NCBI RefSeq assembly: GCF_000971975.1
Contig: NZ_LAQO01000006.1
Span: 186,001 to 250,000 of the forward strand
From: Paenibacillus algorifonticola
GTDB lineage: Bacteria; Bacillota; Bacilli; Paenibacillales; Paenibacillaceae
DNA: 64,000 nt
Reading direction: 5' to 3'
The position numbers and the translations under genes were made by a program. The notes beneath the pieces were generated by a model. That model was not told the origin of the DNA. It made no database searches and saw nothing but the letters and a program-made list of their open reading frames with translations. Below are positions 8,698 through 16,917 of this stretch, piece after piece (the first letter of the stretch is position 1; the number at the start of each line of letters is the position of its first letter).

Positions 8698-8904
8698 TTA
8701 AGGTTCGGCGTCAAAAGCGTCCAACTGTTCCTGAGCGGCTTCAACGTCCTTCTTAAGCACGTGAAGCCGTTTCAAGTTGCCTTCAAGTGTAATTTTTGCC
8801 TTAATGCCGCTTGCTTTCAAATGAGCCTCCAATCGGTCAATGATATCCGCCCTAGAACCGCTTTCGGTTCTGATGGCAACCCACCGCCGCCACAGCAGCC
8901 CCAT
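8698..8904 (-). CDS. Small protein of unknown function (68 aa)
   Basis: I do not recognise the family. The start is the ATG whose complement lies at 8902-8904, because GGAGGTG (complement of 8911-8917) sits 6 nt upstream; an upstream in-frame ATG at 8928 lacks such a site. The protein starts with a hydrophobic, Arg/Trp-rich stretch (GLLWRRWVAIRTES), then a soluble alternating-charge region predicted to be helical (DIIDRLEAHLKASG, LKKDVEAAQEQLDAFDAEP). The strong ribosome site and protein-like composition favour a real gene over the overlapping forward open frame. Confidence 0.6.
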   Translation of the reverse strand: MGLLWRRWVAIRTESGSRADIIDRLEAHLKASGIKAKITLEGNLKRLHVLKKDVEAAQEQLDAFDAEP

Positions 8905-9053
8905 CCTATGCACCTCCGAGTTCTGCACAGATTATCCGTTCAAGCTATATATATTCCGGGTCCTCCCGCTGCCATGACAGATTTATTCAAAGGGCTAAAG
9001 GATAAGCTCGCATTTGCCGGAAGCGGTATTATAAGCTTTCCAGAAATGACATG

Positions 9054-9082
9054 ACATAGTATACTAGGTGGATATGTATAAT
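9054..9082 (+). promoter_or_regulatory. Operator-like palindrome and -10 box before GntR/LacI gene
   Basis: ACATAGTATACTAGGT (9054-9069) is a palindrome with one mismatched pair and a perfect core TAGTATACTA. TATAAT (9077-9082) follows 7 bp later, so a protein bound here would cover the -35/spacer region. The first ten bases recur exactly at 10496-10505, upstream of the mannosidase operon. Autoregulation is inferred. Confidence 0.6.
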
Positions 9083-9131
9083 TACGACATCGTTCCGGTA
9101 CGACCAAATAGATGCTGAAGGTGAATGTATA

Positions 9132-10289
9132 ATGGAAGGCATGAACGCTTTAAAGCCTAGATATGAACAAATGTATCTTATGCTGCGCGAAAAGATCCAA
9201 ATCGGAGATTATACGGTCGGTGACCGCATCCCTTCGGAGAAGGAGCTGATGGAGGAATTTTCAGTCAGCCGGATTACCTCCAAGAAAGCACTGGATATGC
9301 TCGTTCAGGACGGCTATATTATGCGCCAGCCGGGCCGCGGCTCGTTCGTCATCGAGCATGCAATCCAGGAACAGGGGGAAGCTTCTCCTGCTCAAGAGCC
9401 AGTGTCTGCTTCTGTGCGTACACAGCAAATTGTATTAGGGCTTATTATGGAGGATTTCAGCGATAGCTATGGTAAGGAAATGCTGTCTGAGATGGAACGG
9501 ACGGCACAGGCGCTCGGCGTTTATTTAATGCTGCGCATCTCTTTTTCCCAGCCGGATGTTGAAGAGAAGGCGATTCAGATGCTGCGCCAATACGGTGTAG
9601 ACGGACTAATCATTTATCCGACGCGCGGCCAAAACTTCAGCCCGGAAATTTTAAAGCTGGTCATCGACAAATTCCCGCATGTGCTGGTAGACCGTTATTT
9701 AAAATGGACGGACACAACCGCAATCAGCTCAGACAATGTGGAAGCGGCGCGAATGGGTGTGCAGCATTTGTTTAACTACGGCCATCGCCATATTGGACTG
9801 CTTGCTTCGCGGGTGACGGATAATGTGGCCATTGAGGAACGGATCGAAGGGTTTGTGCAGGCGCATGCCGAAGGCGGCATTTTGCTGGACCGCTCGTCCT
9901 GGCTGACCGATATGAACTGGACGTCCAATGACAATTCCAGCAGCCACCTCATTGATAAATATGTGAAAATCATTCAGCAGATGCTGCGTGAGCATCCGCG
10001 GATTACCGCATTGTTTGCGATGGAATATGAGCTGGCGCTTATAGCGAAGGAAGCGGTAGAAAAGATGGGCCTGCAAATTCCGCAGCAAATTTCGATTATT
10101 TGCTTTGATAGCCCGCAGAGCACGTCGGCACTGTATCCGTTCACGCATTTGGAGCAGAACGAGAAAGAAATTGGCCGCCTCGCCGTCAATAATGTTCTGG
10201 AGCTCATTCAAGGCGCCACGCTCCCAAGCAAAATATCGCTGCAAGTAAAGCTTGTCCCTGGCAAATCGACAGGGCCTGCACCGCAATAG
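9132..10289 (+). CDS. GntR-type DNA-binding regulator with LacI-like sugar-sensing domain (AraR-type architecture)
   Basis: 385 aa. Residues about 10-75 are a GntR winged helix (IPSEKELMEEFSVSRITSKKALDMLVQDGYIMRQPGRGSFV). After a Glu/Ala/Ser linker, residues about 95-380 are a periplasmic-binding-like effector domain of the LacI/GalR kind (GLIMEDFSDSYGKEMLSEME, DGLIIYPTRG, FNYGHRHIGLLA). This is the architecture of AraR. It lies just upstream of the mannosidase/transporter genes, and a ten-base element is shared by both promoter regions, so it probably represses the alpha-mannoside operon and itself, with a manno-sugar as inducer. Confidence 0.9.
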   Translation: MEGMNALKPRYEQMYLMLREKIQIGDYTVGDRIPSEKELMEEFSVSRITSKKALDMLVQDGYIMRQPGRGSFVIEHAIQEQGEASPAQEPVSASVRTQQIVLGLIMEDFSDSYGKEMLSEMERTAQALGVYLMLRISFSQPDVEEKAIQMLRQYGVDGLIIYPTRGQNFSPEILKLVIDKFPHVLVDRYLKWTDTTAISSDNVEAARMGVQHLFNYGHRHIGLLASRVTDNVAIEERIEGFVQAHAEGGILLDRSSWLTDMNWTSNDNSSSHLIDKYVKIIQQMLREHPRITALFAMEYELALIAKEAVEKMGLQIPQQISIICFDSPQSTSALYPFTHLEQNEKEIGRLAVNNVLELIQGATLPSKISLQVKLVPGKSTGPAPQ

Positions 10290-10373
10290 GCAAACGGGCT
10301 GCAGGGCAGGTTGTGCGCGCCTTGCATATTTGCAGGCTAATGTGAGAAACGGAATACCAGTATATAGATGGAC

Positions 10374-10412
10374 AAAGCCCTTCTGTCAACCGAGACAGCA
10401 AGGGCTTTCTGC
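10374..10412 (+). terminator. Rho-independent terminator of the GntR/LacI gene
   Basis: AAAGCCCTTCTGTC (10374-10387) pairs with GACAGCAAGGGCTTT (one bulged C) ending at 10408. A short T-containing stretch follows. Confidence 0.75.
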
Positions 10413-10495
10413 TATATAACATTATTCTTTTAGGGCTCGAATCGGAGGTATGTCTAGCAAAATGATTAGCATGCTATTTGTTCATAAATAATATA

Positions 10496-10564
10496 ACATA
10501 GTATATTGACATACCATGAAATATAGATTAATATCGGTACATAAACCTCTTGAAAGCGCTTAAT
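10496..10564 (+). promoter_or_regulatory. Promoter, shared operator half-site and cre site of the mannoside operon
   Basis: ACATAGTATA (10496-10505) repeats the element in the regulator promoter and abuts TTGACA (10506-10511). A 17-bp spacer leads to TAATAT (10529-10534). TGAAAGCGCTTAAT (10551-10564), just downstream of the expected start point, fits the CcpA cre consensus and implies carbon catabolite repression. Both controls are inferred from sequence match. Confidence 0.78.
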
Positions 10565-10581
10565 AGAAAGGGATGTATGAA

Positions 10582-11898
10582 ATGACTGAAGTAATGGAAA
10601 CGCTGCCGACATCGGTGCAGTCGTTAATCCAGGAAGTAGAAGGGAAGCTCGGTTCCCGTACGAAGCTGGCCCGGATGTTTGCAAACTGTTTCTCCAACAC
10701 CTTAACGACGACGTTGAAGCCTCAGCCTGACGGAGCTATTTTCGTCATTACGGGTGACATTCCAGCGATGTGGCTGCGAGATTCCGCGGCGCAGGTTCGT
10801 CCGTACTTAATTTTGGCGAATGAAGATGCAGAGATGGCCCGTTTAATTGAAGGCGTTGTCAAACGGCAAATTCAACATATATTGCAGGACCCTTATGCTA
10901 ATGCGTTTAATGAGCATGCGAACGGTAAGGGACATCAGGACGATTTAACGGAAATGACTCCTTGGCTATGGGAGCGCAAATATGAAATTGACTCGCTCTG
11001 CTATCCGATCCAGCTTGCTTATCTTCTGTGGAAGACAACTGGAACTACGTCGCATTTTGATGAGGCATTCCGTGAAGCCTGCTTCAGCATTTTGCAGGTA
11101 TGGAGAACGGAGCAGAACCACGATCAACAATCAAGCTACCGTTTCCAGAGAATGGATTGCCCGCAGTCGGACACGCTGCTAAATGAAGGCAAAGGCACGC
11201 CAAGTGCAGTAACCGGCATGACCTGGTCGGGCTTCCGCCCAAGCGACGATGCTTGCGACTACGGCTATCTCATTCCATCGAACATGTTTGCCATCGTTGT
11301 GCTGGATTATATGACTGAAATTGCGATTGAAGTGCTTGGCAATCAAGAGCTGGCGAAGCAAGCGGCTGCTCTCCGTCAGGAAATTCAATTAGGCGTTGAG
11401 CAATATGCGACAGTCGAGCATGAGCAGTTCGGTAAAATTTTTGCTTACGAAACAGACGGTCTTGGCGGCTACAACCTGATGGATGATGCGAATGTGCCAA
11501 GCTTGCTGTCGTTGCCTTATCTCGGCTGCTGCAAGCTGGATGATCCGATCTATTTGAATACGAGACGCTTCGTTCTTAGCGAGGATAATCCTTATTACTT
11601 CGTAGGTACGGCGGCGCAAGGAATTGGCAGCCCTCATACTCCGGAAAACTATATTTGGCACATTTCACTGGCTATGCAAGCGCTGACTTCACAAGATGAG
11701 GCAGAGGTTGAGCGGCTGCTGAACGTGCTGGAGAGCACGGATGCCGGAACTGATTTTCTGCATGAAGGCTTTCATAAAGATGATCCTAGCGAGTATACGC
11801 GCGAATGGTTTTCTTGGGCCAATGCCTTGTTTAGCGAATTGATTTTGACGTATTGCGGCTTTAAGGTTCCATCGAGCATGAATGCTCGTTCAATATAG
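10582..11898 (+). CDS. Glycoside hydrolase family 125 exo-alpha-1,6-mannosidase
   Basis: 438 aa from ATG 10582, which has AAAGGG 9 nt upstream; ATG 10573 is in frame but too close to it. The segment MWLRDSAAQVRPYL (near residue 60) and the later YGYLIPSNMFA and GIGSPHTPENYIWHISLAMQAL are typical of GH125 (alpha/alpha)6-barrel enzymes, which remove alpha-1,6-linked mannose by inversion. No signal peptide is present, so it should act in the cytoplasm on oligosaccharides brought in by the next three gene products. It is the first gene of the operon. Confidence 0.9.
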   Translation: MTEVMETLPTSVQSLIQEVEGKLGSRTKLARMFANCFSNTLTTTLKPQPDGAIFVITGDIPAMWLRDSAAQVRPYLILANEDAEMARLIEGVVKRQIQHILQDPYANAFNEHANGKGHQDDLTEMTPWLWERKYEIDSLCYPIQLAYLLWKTTGTTSHFDEAFREACFSILQVWRTEQNHDQQSSYRFQRMDCPQSDTLLNEGKGTPSAVTGMTWSGFRPSDDACDYGYLIPSNMFAIVVLDYMTEIAIEVLGNQELAKQAAALRQEIQLGVEQYATVEHEQFGKIFAYETDGLGGYNLMDDANVPSLLSLPYLGCCKLDDPIYLNTRRFVLSEDNPYYFVGTAAQGIGSPHTPENYIWHISLAMQALTSQDEAEVERLLNVLESTDAGTDFLHEGFHKDDPSEYTREWFSWANALFSELILTYCGFKVPSSMNARSI

Positions 11899-11945
11899 GA
11901 ACAAATAATAAGCGTAACAGACGGACAATAAGGGGAGCGATCAAG

Positions 11946-13319
11946 ATGGCAGGTAAAAAAAGAGTTCTGGCAGGTACGGTTGCAGCTTTAACTGTATTCA
12001 CAGCAGCATGTTCGGGAAATGCAGGCACAAATAGCTCGGAGGGCGCAGAAGCAACTTCCGCAAACGGAGCGGCAAAGACGGTTAAAGTTGCTTATGGTAA
12101 ATGGAATGAGACGGACAACTGGGGCAAGTGGCTGACTAGCGTAAAGGCGGATTTTGAAAAAGCGAATCCTGGCGTTACTGTTGAGCTGCAGCCGATTGAA
12201 GGCTCGCAGTATGCAACAAAAATTCCACTGCTCATGATGGATGGGAAAACGGCGCCTGAGGTGCTTGCTGAAGATTCCTTCATGATTAATGCGGACAGCG
12301 AGGCTGGCTACCTTGAGCCGCTTGCTGTGGATGCATGGGAAGATTGGAGCAAATTCAACGAAGGTATTAAAGCGGCTGTAACAGCCACGGACAACAAAGT
12401 TTATGGCGTACCTTTCTCCACTGACGTTCGCGGCTTGTATTACAACAAAGAGCTGTTCAAGAAAGCAGGTTTGCCTGTACCTTGGGAGCCTAAGAGCTGG
12501 GACGAAGTGCTGAGCGCTTCCCGCACGATTAAATCCAAGCTGCCAGACATTATTCCTTTCTGGATGAACTCTGGTAAAGCAGGCCAAGAAGCAACGACGA
12601 TGCAAACGTTCGAAATGCTGCTTTACGGAACAGACGATACGCTTTATGAAGATGGCAAGTGGGTTACGCAGAGCCCAGGCATTCTGAGCTCGCTGAATTT
12701 CATTCACTCCATCTACTCCGAGGGCATGGGGCCGAAAATGTCGCAAGTACTGACTGCACAAGCAGGTCAAGTACTGGAGACCGATCTGATGCCGAATCAG
12801 AAGGTCGCAATTGTCTTGAACGGCAACTGGTTGACAGGCAACTGGTCGGCAAGCGGCAGCAAGCCGTGGCCGGAAGCGCTTGATGTATATGGCTACGTGA
12901 AAATGCCAACAGAGAAAGGCCAAGAGCCTGGATTCACTTCGATGTCTGGCGGCTGGACGCTTAGCGTTGGTGCGAAATCCACTGAAAAAGAGCTAGGCTT
13001 TGAATTTATTAAAATGGCAACAAATGAACAGCATAACAAAGAGTTCGCTATGCTGGACGGCGCTCTAACGCCTCGTACCGACGTTGCGGCTGATACTGAA
13101 TACACGGGCCAGCCTGGCACGCTGTATGGCGTAGCTGCTGAATTTATTACGTACACACACGTTCGTCCTACTAATGCGAATTATCCAGCCGTATCGACTT
13201 CCATTCAGGAAATGGTTGAAAAAGTTGCATCGGGATCACTTGCACCTGAAGCTGCAATGAAAGAATATGCAACAAGTGTAGAAAGAACAGTCGGCGCTGA
13301 TAAAGTAGCGACGAAGTAG
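11946..13319 (+). CDS. Sugar ABC transporter substrate-binding lipoprotein (CUT1)
   Basis: 457 aa. A signal peptide ends in a lipobox at TAAC (Cys about residue 22), then an Asn/Ser/Ala linker and a family 1 binding-protein fold (TVELQPIEGSQYATKIPLLM, YYNKELFKKAGLP, GGWTLSVGAKS). AGGGGAG lies upstream of the ATG. Co-location with the GH125 enzyme points to alpha-manno-oligosaccharides as ligand. Transcription partly terminates just after it, consistent with the binding protein being made in excess. Confidence 0.92.
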   Translation: MAGKKRVLAGTVAALTVFTAACSGNAGTNSSEGAEATSANGAAKTVKVAYGKWNETDNWGKWLTSVKADFEKANPGVTVELQPIEGSQYATKIPLLMMDGKTAPEVLAEDSFMINADSEAGYLEPLAVDAWEDWSKFNEGIKAAVTATDNKVYGVPFSTDVRGLYYNKELFKKAGLPVPWEPKSWDEVLSASRTIKSKLPDIIPFWMNSGKAGQEATTMQTFEMLLYGTDDTLYEDGKWVTQSPGILSSLNFIHSIYSEGMGPKMSQVLTAQAGQVLETDLMPNQKVAIVLNGNWLTGNWSASGSKPWPEALDVYGYVKMPTEKGQEPGFTSMSGGWTLSVGAKSTEKELGFEFIKMATNEQHNKEFAMLDGALTPRTDVAADTEYTGQPGTLYGVAAEFITYTHVRPTNANYPAVSTSIQEMVEKVASGSLAPEAAMKEYATSVERTVGADKVATK

Positions 13320-13330
13320 CACAGCTGAGA

Positions 13331-13368
13331 AGCCGATTGTTGCTTAACGACAATCGGCTTGTCTTTTT
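13331..13368 (+). terminator. Intra-operon attenuator after binding-protein gene
   Basis: AGCCGATTGT (13331-13340) and ACAATCGGCT (13350-13359) form a perfect 10-bp stem with a 9-nt loop, followed by TGTCTTTTTC. It lies between the binding-protein and permease genes, so it probably sets their expression ratio. Confidence 0.8.
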
Positions 13369-13392
13369 CAAATTCAGTCAGGAGGATACCAG

Positions 13393-14304
13393 ATGGAAGC
13401 GATAAACTCGCGATTTCCCAAAGCGAAAAGGAAAGGGAACGGCAGTGAACAGTGGAGGGCGGCGCTATTCTTATCGCCTAGCTGGCTGCTGCTCTTACTC
13501 TTTTTCTTCGTGCCGGCAGTTTTAACTTTTTATTTCGCGTTTACGAATATGGCTTTGACCGGAGCGGCAGCAGCGAATACGCAGTTTGTCGGGTTCCAAA
13601 ACTTCACGAATATGTTTCAGGATGCGACATTCCGCACTTCTGTAGGCAACACCATCGTATTCCTCATTTTCTCGGCCGTTGTTGGCCAGCAGGTTATGGG
13701 CTTTCTTATCGCATTTCTAATGAATGGCAGAAACCGCGTATTCCGCAGTGTTGTCGGCTCCATCGTTATTTCGGGCTGGGTAGCGCCAGAAGTGGTATGC
13801 GCGTTTGTATGGTTCGCTTTTCTGAATGATACCGGAACGGCTAATGCGTTTATTCAAGGCATCGGCTTTGAGCCTATCGCTTGGCTGTATACGTTCCCGA
13901 TGGTATCCGTTATTGTGGCAAACGTATGGCATGGAACAGCCTTCTCCATGATGGTATTCCAGGCTGCACTGGGCGACGTGCCTAAAGAGGTTGAGGAAGC
14001 GGCAATGATCGATGGCGCTTCGGCTTGGCAGAGACTTATCCGCATTACCATTCCAATGATCAGCGGTTCAGTTGTAACGAATATGGTACTCGTGACGCTT
14101 CAAACATTAGGCTCCTTTACGCTCATTTATGCGCTGACAGGTGGCGGTCCGGGAAATGCAACGGAGACGCTGCCAATCTATATGTATCATCAGGCCTTCG
14201 TCAACTATCAGCTTGGCTACGGCACAGCTATTTCGCTTGTTCTGCTGTTGATCGGTATTGTTGCCAGTCTGTTGTATATGAAGCTTCTTAAAGTGAAGCT
14301 GTAA
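13393..14304 (+). CDS. Sugar ABC transporter permease, MalF-like (CUT1)
   Basis: 303 aa with about six membrane helices after a basic N-terminus. The EAA loop that docks the ATPase is EEAAMIDGASAWQRLIRITI (about residues 198-217). AGGAGG precedes the ATG. It forms the membrane channel with the next gene product. No ATPase gene is in the operon; such CUT1 systems normally borrow a shared MsmX-like ATPase. Confidence 0.93.
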   Translation: MEAINSRFPKAKRKGNGSEQWRAALFLSPSWLLLLLFFFVPAVLTFYFAFTNMALTGAAAANTQFVGFQNFTNMFQDATFRTSVGNTIVFLIFSAVVGQQVMGFLIAFLMNGRNRVFRSVVGSIVISGWVAPEVVCAFVWFAFLNDTGTANAFIQGIGFEPIAWLYTFPMVSVIVANVWHGTAFSMMVFQAALGDVPKEVEEAAMIDGASAWQRLIRITIPMISGSVVTNMVLVTLQTLGSFTLIYALTGGGPGNATETLPIYMYHQAFVNYQLGYGTAISLVLLLIGIVASLLYMKLLKVKL

Positions 14305-14352
14305 GCCATGCGCAAAGCTTGGATAATAGTTTATTAAAAGGAGGACGCGAGA

Positions 14353-15207
14353 ATGAGCAGCAACGTACGCAAGCGCCCCAGAATGAATCGGTTTATGGTC
14401 GGCCGGGTGCTTCCTTATATTATTTTGAGTTTTATCGCTTTATTGTTCCTGCTTCCAATGCTGTGGCTCGTATTGGCTTCGTTCGATGGAGCAGCTACCC
14501 TTGCTTTGAAGGTGCCGGATGAGGTAACGCTAAGCAATTATACGTCTACACTAGCGAGCTCTGACAATCAGCGCTCTTTCGGCAATGGCTTGCTGCTGGC
14601 TCTTGGACAAGCACTGCTTGTTGTAGCGGCGGCAGGGCTAGCTTCTTATCCGCTGTCACGTTATCAGCTGCGGTATAAACGTCCGTTTATGTATGTAATC
14701 CTGTTCGCAACAGGCTTGCCGATTACGGCGGTTATGGTTCCGGTTTATCAGTTTTTCCTGTACATGCAAATTCAGGATTCCTTGTTTTTCACCATTTTGT
14801 TCTTGGCCGCATCCGCGCTGCCATATTCGATCTGGATGATGAAAAACTTCATGGATTCCGTACCTTTGGAGCTGGAGGAAGCTGCTTGGGTGGACGGTGC
14901 GTCCATCTGGACGACGCTTCGCCTGGTCGTTGCTCCACTGATGCTGCCAGGCATTTTCACAGTCGGCATTTTCGCCTTTGCAGGCAGCTGGGGGAACTTC
15001 CTCGTTCCGTTCATTTTGCTGCAAAGTCCGCAGAAGCTTCCTGCTGCCGTTACCATTTACCAGTATTTTGGGCAAAATGGCATTGTGCAGTACGGCAAGC
15101 TGGCAGCCTTCTCAATCATTTACACGATCCCTGCGGTTGCGCTTTATGTGTTCGGCCAACGCTTTATGTCCCAAGGCTTTAGCTTCGGCGGAGCGAATAA
15201 GGGTTAA
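14353..15207 (+). CDS. Sugar ABC transporter permease, MalG-like (CUT1)
   Basis: 284 aa, six predicted helices. The EAA loop ELEEAAWVDGASIWTTLRLV lies near residues 175-194. AAAAGGAGGA precedes the ATG. It is the last gene of the mannoside operon and pairs with the MalF-like subunit. Confidence 0.93.
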   Translation: MSSNVRKRPRMNRFMVGRVLPYIILSFIALLFLLPMLWLVLASFDGAATLALKVPDEVTLSNYTSTLASSDNQRSFGNGLLLALGQALLVVAAAGLASYPLSRYQLRYKRPFMYVILFATGLPITAVMVPVYQFFLYMQIQDSLFFTILFLAASALPYSIWMMKNFMDSVPLELEEAAWVDGASIWTTLRLVVAPLMLPGIFTVGIFAFAGSWGNFLVPFILLQSPQKLPAAVTIYQYFGQNGIVQYGKLAAFSIIYTIPAVALYVFGQRFMSQGFSFGGANKG

Positions 15208-15225
15208 TTACAAACGTAAAAGAAA

Positions 15226-15275
15226 AGCGGCAAGGCTCGATATCCCTGAGGGACGAGCTTGCCGCTGTTTTACTT
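15226..15275 (+). terminator. Rho-independent terminator of the mannoside operon
   Basis: AGCGGCAAG-CTCG (from 15226, one bulged G) pairs with CGAGCTTGCCGCT (15254-15266), followed by GTTTTACTTTT. Confidence 0.85.
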
Positions 15276-15368
15276 TTATTGCTTCATGCTTCATACAATC
15301 GGCGGGCTTCTGCATCCCGACTTAGTAATTGAAGCGTAGTCATTCTTCATGAATGTGAACCTACGTTC

Positions 15369-15763
15369 CGAAAGGTAGCTTCATGCTCTTCGCTTCGGGG
15401 GCTTACTCCCTGTTCAAAGGTAGATTTGGCGGACACAGGAGCAGCTATTTCATCAGAACCATGGGTTATGGCACAGTCTGCGGACACAGGAGCCGCTAAT
15501 GAGCTGCCATAACCCATTTTAACGAGATTATTAAGGAAATAACGGATTTCCTGTCCGCTTACGGCCTGAAATCGCAGTAAAAGCCAGAATAGCGGCTCCT
15601 CAGTCCTCCAAAAAGGAATGCGCGTCTCGAGCTTCATGTTATCAGCAACAGTGGTCTCTGTAACAATGGTCTAAGCAACAATTGCTTGCTGCTGTCTCAG
15701 ACTAATCGTCAGATGAGTTTGGCCACGAATGAGCGCTGGGCAAGGAGCAGCAGGCCGACTCTG
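15369..15763 (+). repeat. Dispersed intergenic repeat, family A, copy 1
   Basis: This fills most of the 740-bp gene-free gap 15208-15948 and aligns along its length with 25865-26280 (copy 2). It contains four ~20-bp units of the type GCGGACACAGGAGCCGCTA, the first two direct (near 15428 and 15480) and the last two inverted (near 15542 and 15591). A perfect 13-bp stem (15461-15473 with 15505-15517) encloses unit 2. The second half has repeated CAACAATGGTCT-like words. No ORF is conserved between the copies, and there are no transposase genes or clear target duplications. Confidence 0.85.
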
Positions 15764-15853
15764 ATTTATATATCACCTGGTGAATCACGCTGCAAATGAG
15801 TGGACATATCCAGCAAATAGGTTGCTTCATATAAATACAGTCACAGGAATAGG

Positions 15854-15897
15854 TTGACCCACCCTTCTTTTGTTGTTACTATTTTGTGGAAAATAGT
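15854..15897 (+). promoter_or_regulatory. Promoter with overlapping inverted repeat before aldo/keto reductase
   Basis: TTGACC (15854-15859), 17-bp spacer, TACTAT (15877-15882). A perfect inverted repeat ACTATTTT-GTGG-AAAATAGT (15878-15897) covers the -10 and start point, a position typical of a repressor site. The cognate regulator is unknown; the site differs from the palindrome before the Rrf2 gene. Confidence 0.68.
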
Positions 15898-15948
15898 TTT
15901 ATTGCTATCGTTCATCACTTTTCTTAAAAAAGAACAGGAGGAACAAAA

Positions 15949-16782
15949 ATGACTAAAGCTGCAATTAGCACAGAAGTAACGACGCTGCATAACGGGGTGC
16001 AAATGCCGCGGCTGGGGCTTGGCGTATACTTGTCGAAAGAAGGCGATGAGGTTGAGCACGCTGTACGTTACGCTATAGAAGCAGGGTATCGCAGCATCGA
16101 CACGGCAAGCGCTTACAACAATGAGACGGGTGTAGGGCGTGCAATTGCCGAGAGTGGTATTGCTAGGGAAGAGCTGTTCATTACGACGAAGGTGTGGAAC
16201 CGGGACCAAGGCTATGAGACGACACTGCAAGCATTCGAAGCAAGCCGAAAGCGTCTAGGTCTGGATGTGATAGATTTGTATTTAGTGCATTGGCCGGTGG
16301 CTGGCAAATTTACGGAAACGTACCGCGCGCTGGAAAAGCTCTATAAGGATGGCTACATTCGGGCGATTGGCGTGAGCAATTTCCTGCTGCCGCATTTCGA
16401 CGAGCTTCTGCCAGGCTGCGAAATTAAGCCGATGGTCAATCAGGTGGAGTTCCATCCGCTGCTGACACAGCCGGAGCTGCAAAGCTTCTGCCGTGAGCAA
16501 GGCATCCAGCTTGAGGCATGGAGCCCGCTCATGCAAGGGAATTTAGACGTGCCGCTGCTTCAGGAACTGGCTGGCAAATACGGCAAAAGCCCGGCACAGG
16601 TCGTCATCCGCTGGGATCTGCAAAAAGGCGTCATTACGATTCCTAAATCCGTTCGAAAAGAGCGCATTATCGAAAATGGCGATGTTTTTGATTTTGAGCT
16701 GACGGAAGCAGAGGTTGCGGCAATTGATGGACTAAACGAAGGGCGCCGTTATGGCTCCAACCCGATGAATTTCAATTTTTAA
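15949..16782 (+). CDS. Aldo/keto reductase (YvgN/YtbE-like)
   Basis: 277 aa, the usual length. NADPH-dependent reduction of aldehydes or ketones in the cytoplasm. The family tetrad is visible: Asp in YRSIDTASAYNNE with the catalytic Tyr a few residues later, Lys in ITTKVWNRDQG and His in DLYLVHWPV. The cofactor-binding end IPKSVRKERIIENGDVFDFEL and substrate-side GVSNFLLPHFDELL are also present. AGGAGGA precedes the ATG. It has its own promoter and no terminator before the Rrf2 promoter. Confidence 0.93.
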   Translation: MTKAAISTEVTTLHNGVQMPRLGLGVYLSKEGDEVEHAVRYAIEAGYRSIDTASAYNNETGVGRAIAESGIAREELFITTKVWNRDQGYETTLQAFEASRKRLGLDVIDLYLVHWPVAGKFTETYRALEKLYKDGYIRAIGVSNFLLPHFDELLPGCEIKPMVNQVEFHPLLTQPELQSFCREQGIQLEAWSPLMQGNLDVPLLQELAGKYGKSPAQVVIRWDLQKGVITIPKSVRKERIIENGDVFDFELTEAEVAAIDGLNEGRRYGSNPMNFNF

Positions 16783-16859
16783 AGCGGGCATAAACGGCCA
16801 ATGCATAATAGATCGAGAGTCATCGCATCCTAATGATGAATTTTAGCGGGAACGGACTA

Positions 16860-16894
16860 TTGACAGTTTGAACTGTAATTGATAAAATTACAGT
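16860..16894 (+). promoter_or_regulatory. Promoter overlapped by a palindromic operator, Rrf2 gene
   Basis: TTGACA (16860-16865), 17-bp spacer, TAAAAT (16883-16888). ACTGTAATT-GATAA-AATTACAGT (16872-16894) is a perfect 9-bp inverted repeat across the spacer and -10, so its occupant would exclude RNA polymerase. Autoregulation by the Rrf2 protein is the simplest reading. Confidence 0.82.
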
Positions 16895-16917
16895 ACTAAA
16901 CAGGGAGGCCGTTCACA

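Noticed and set aside
8677..9054. 125-codon forward open frame
   Set aside because: Overlaps the reverse 68-aa gene, which has a far better ribosome site; the forward product is Pro/Cys-rich without motifs.
11988..12923. 311-codon reverse open frame
   Set aside because: Antisense to the sugar-binding lipoprotein gene; no ribosome site or domain features.
15369..15763. Insertion sequence remnant or CRISPR-like array
   Set aside because: The repeated ~20-bp units are too few, irregular in spacing and in both orientations; no transposase fragment or terminal repeats are seen.
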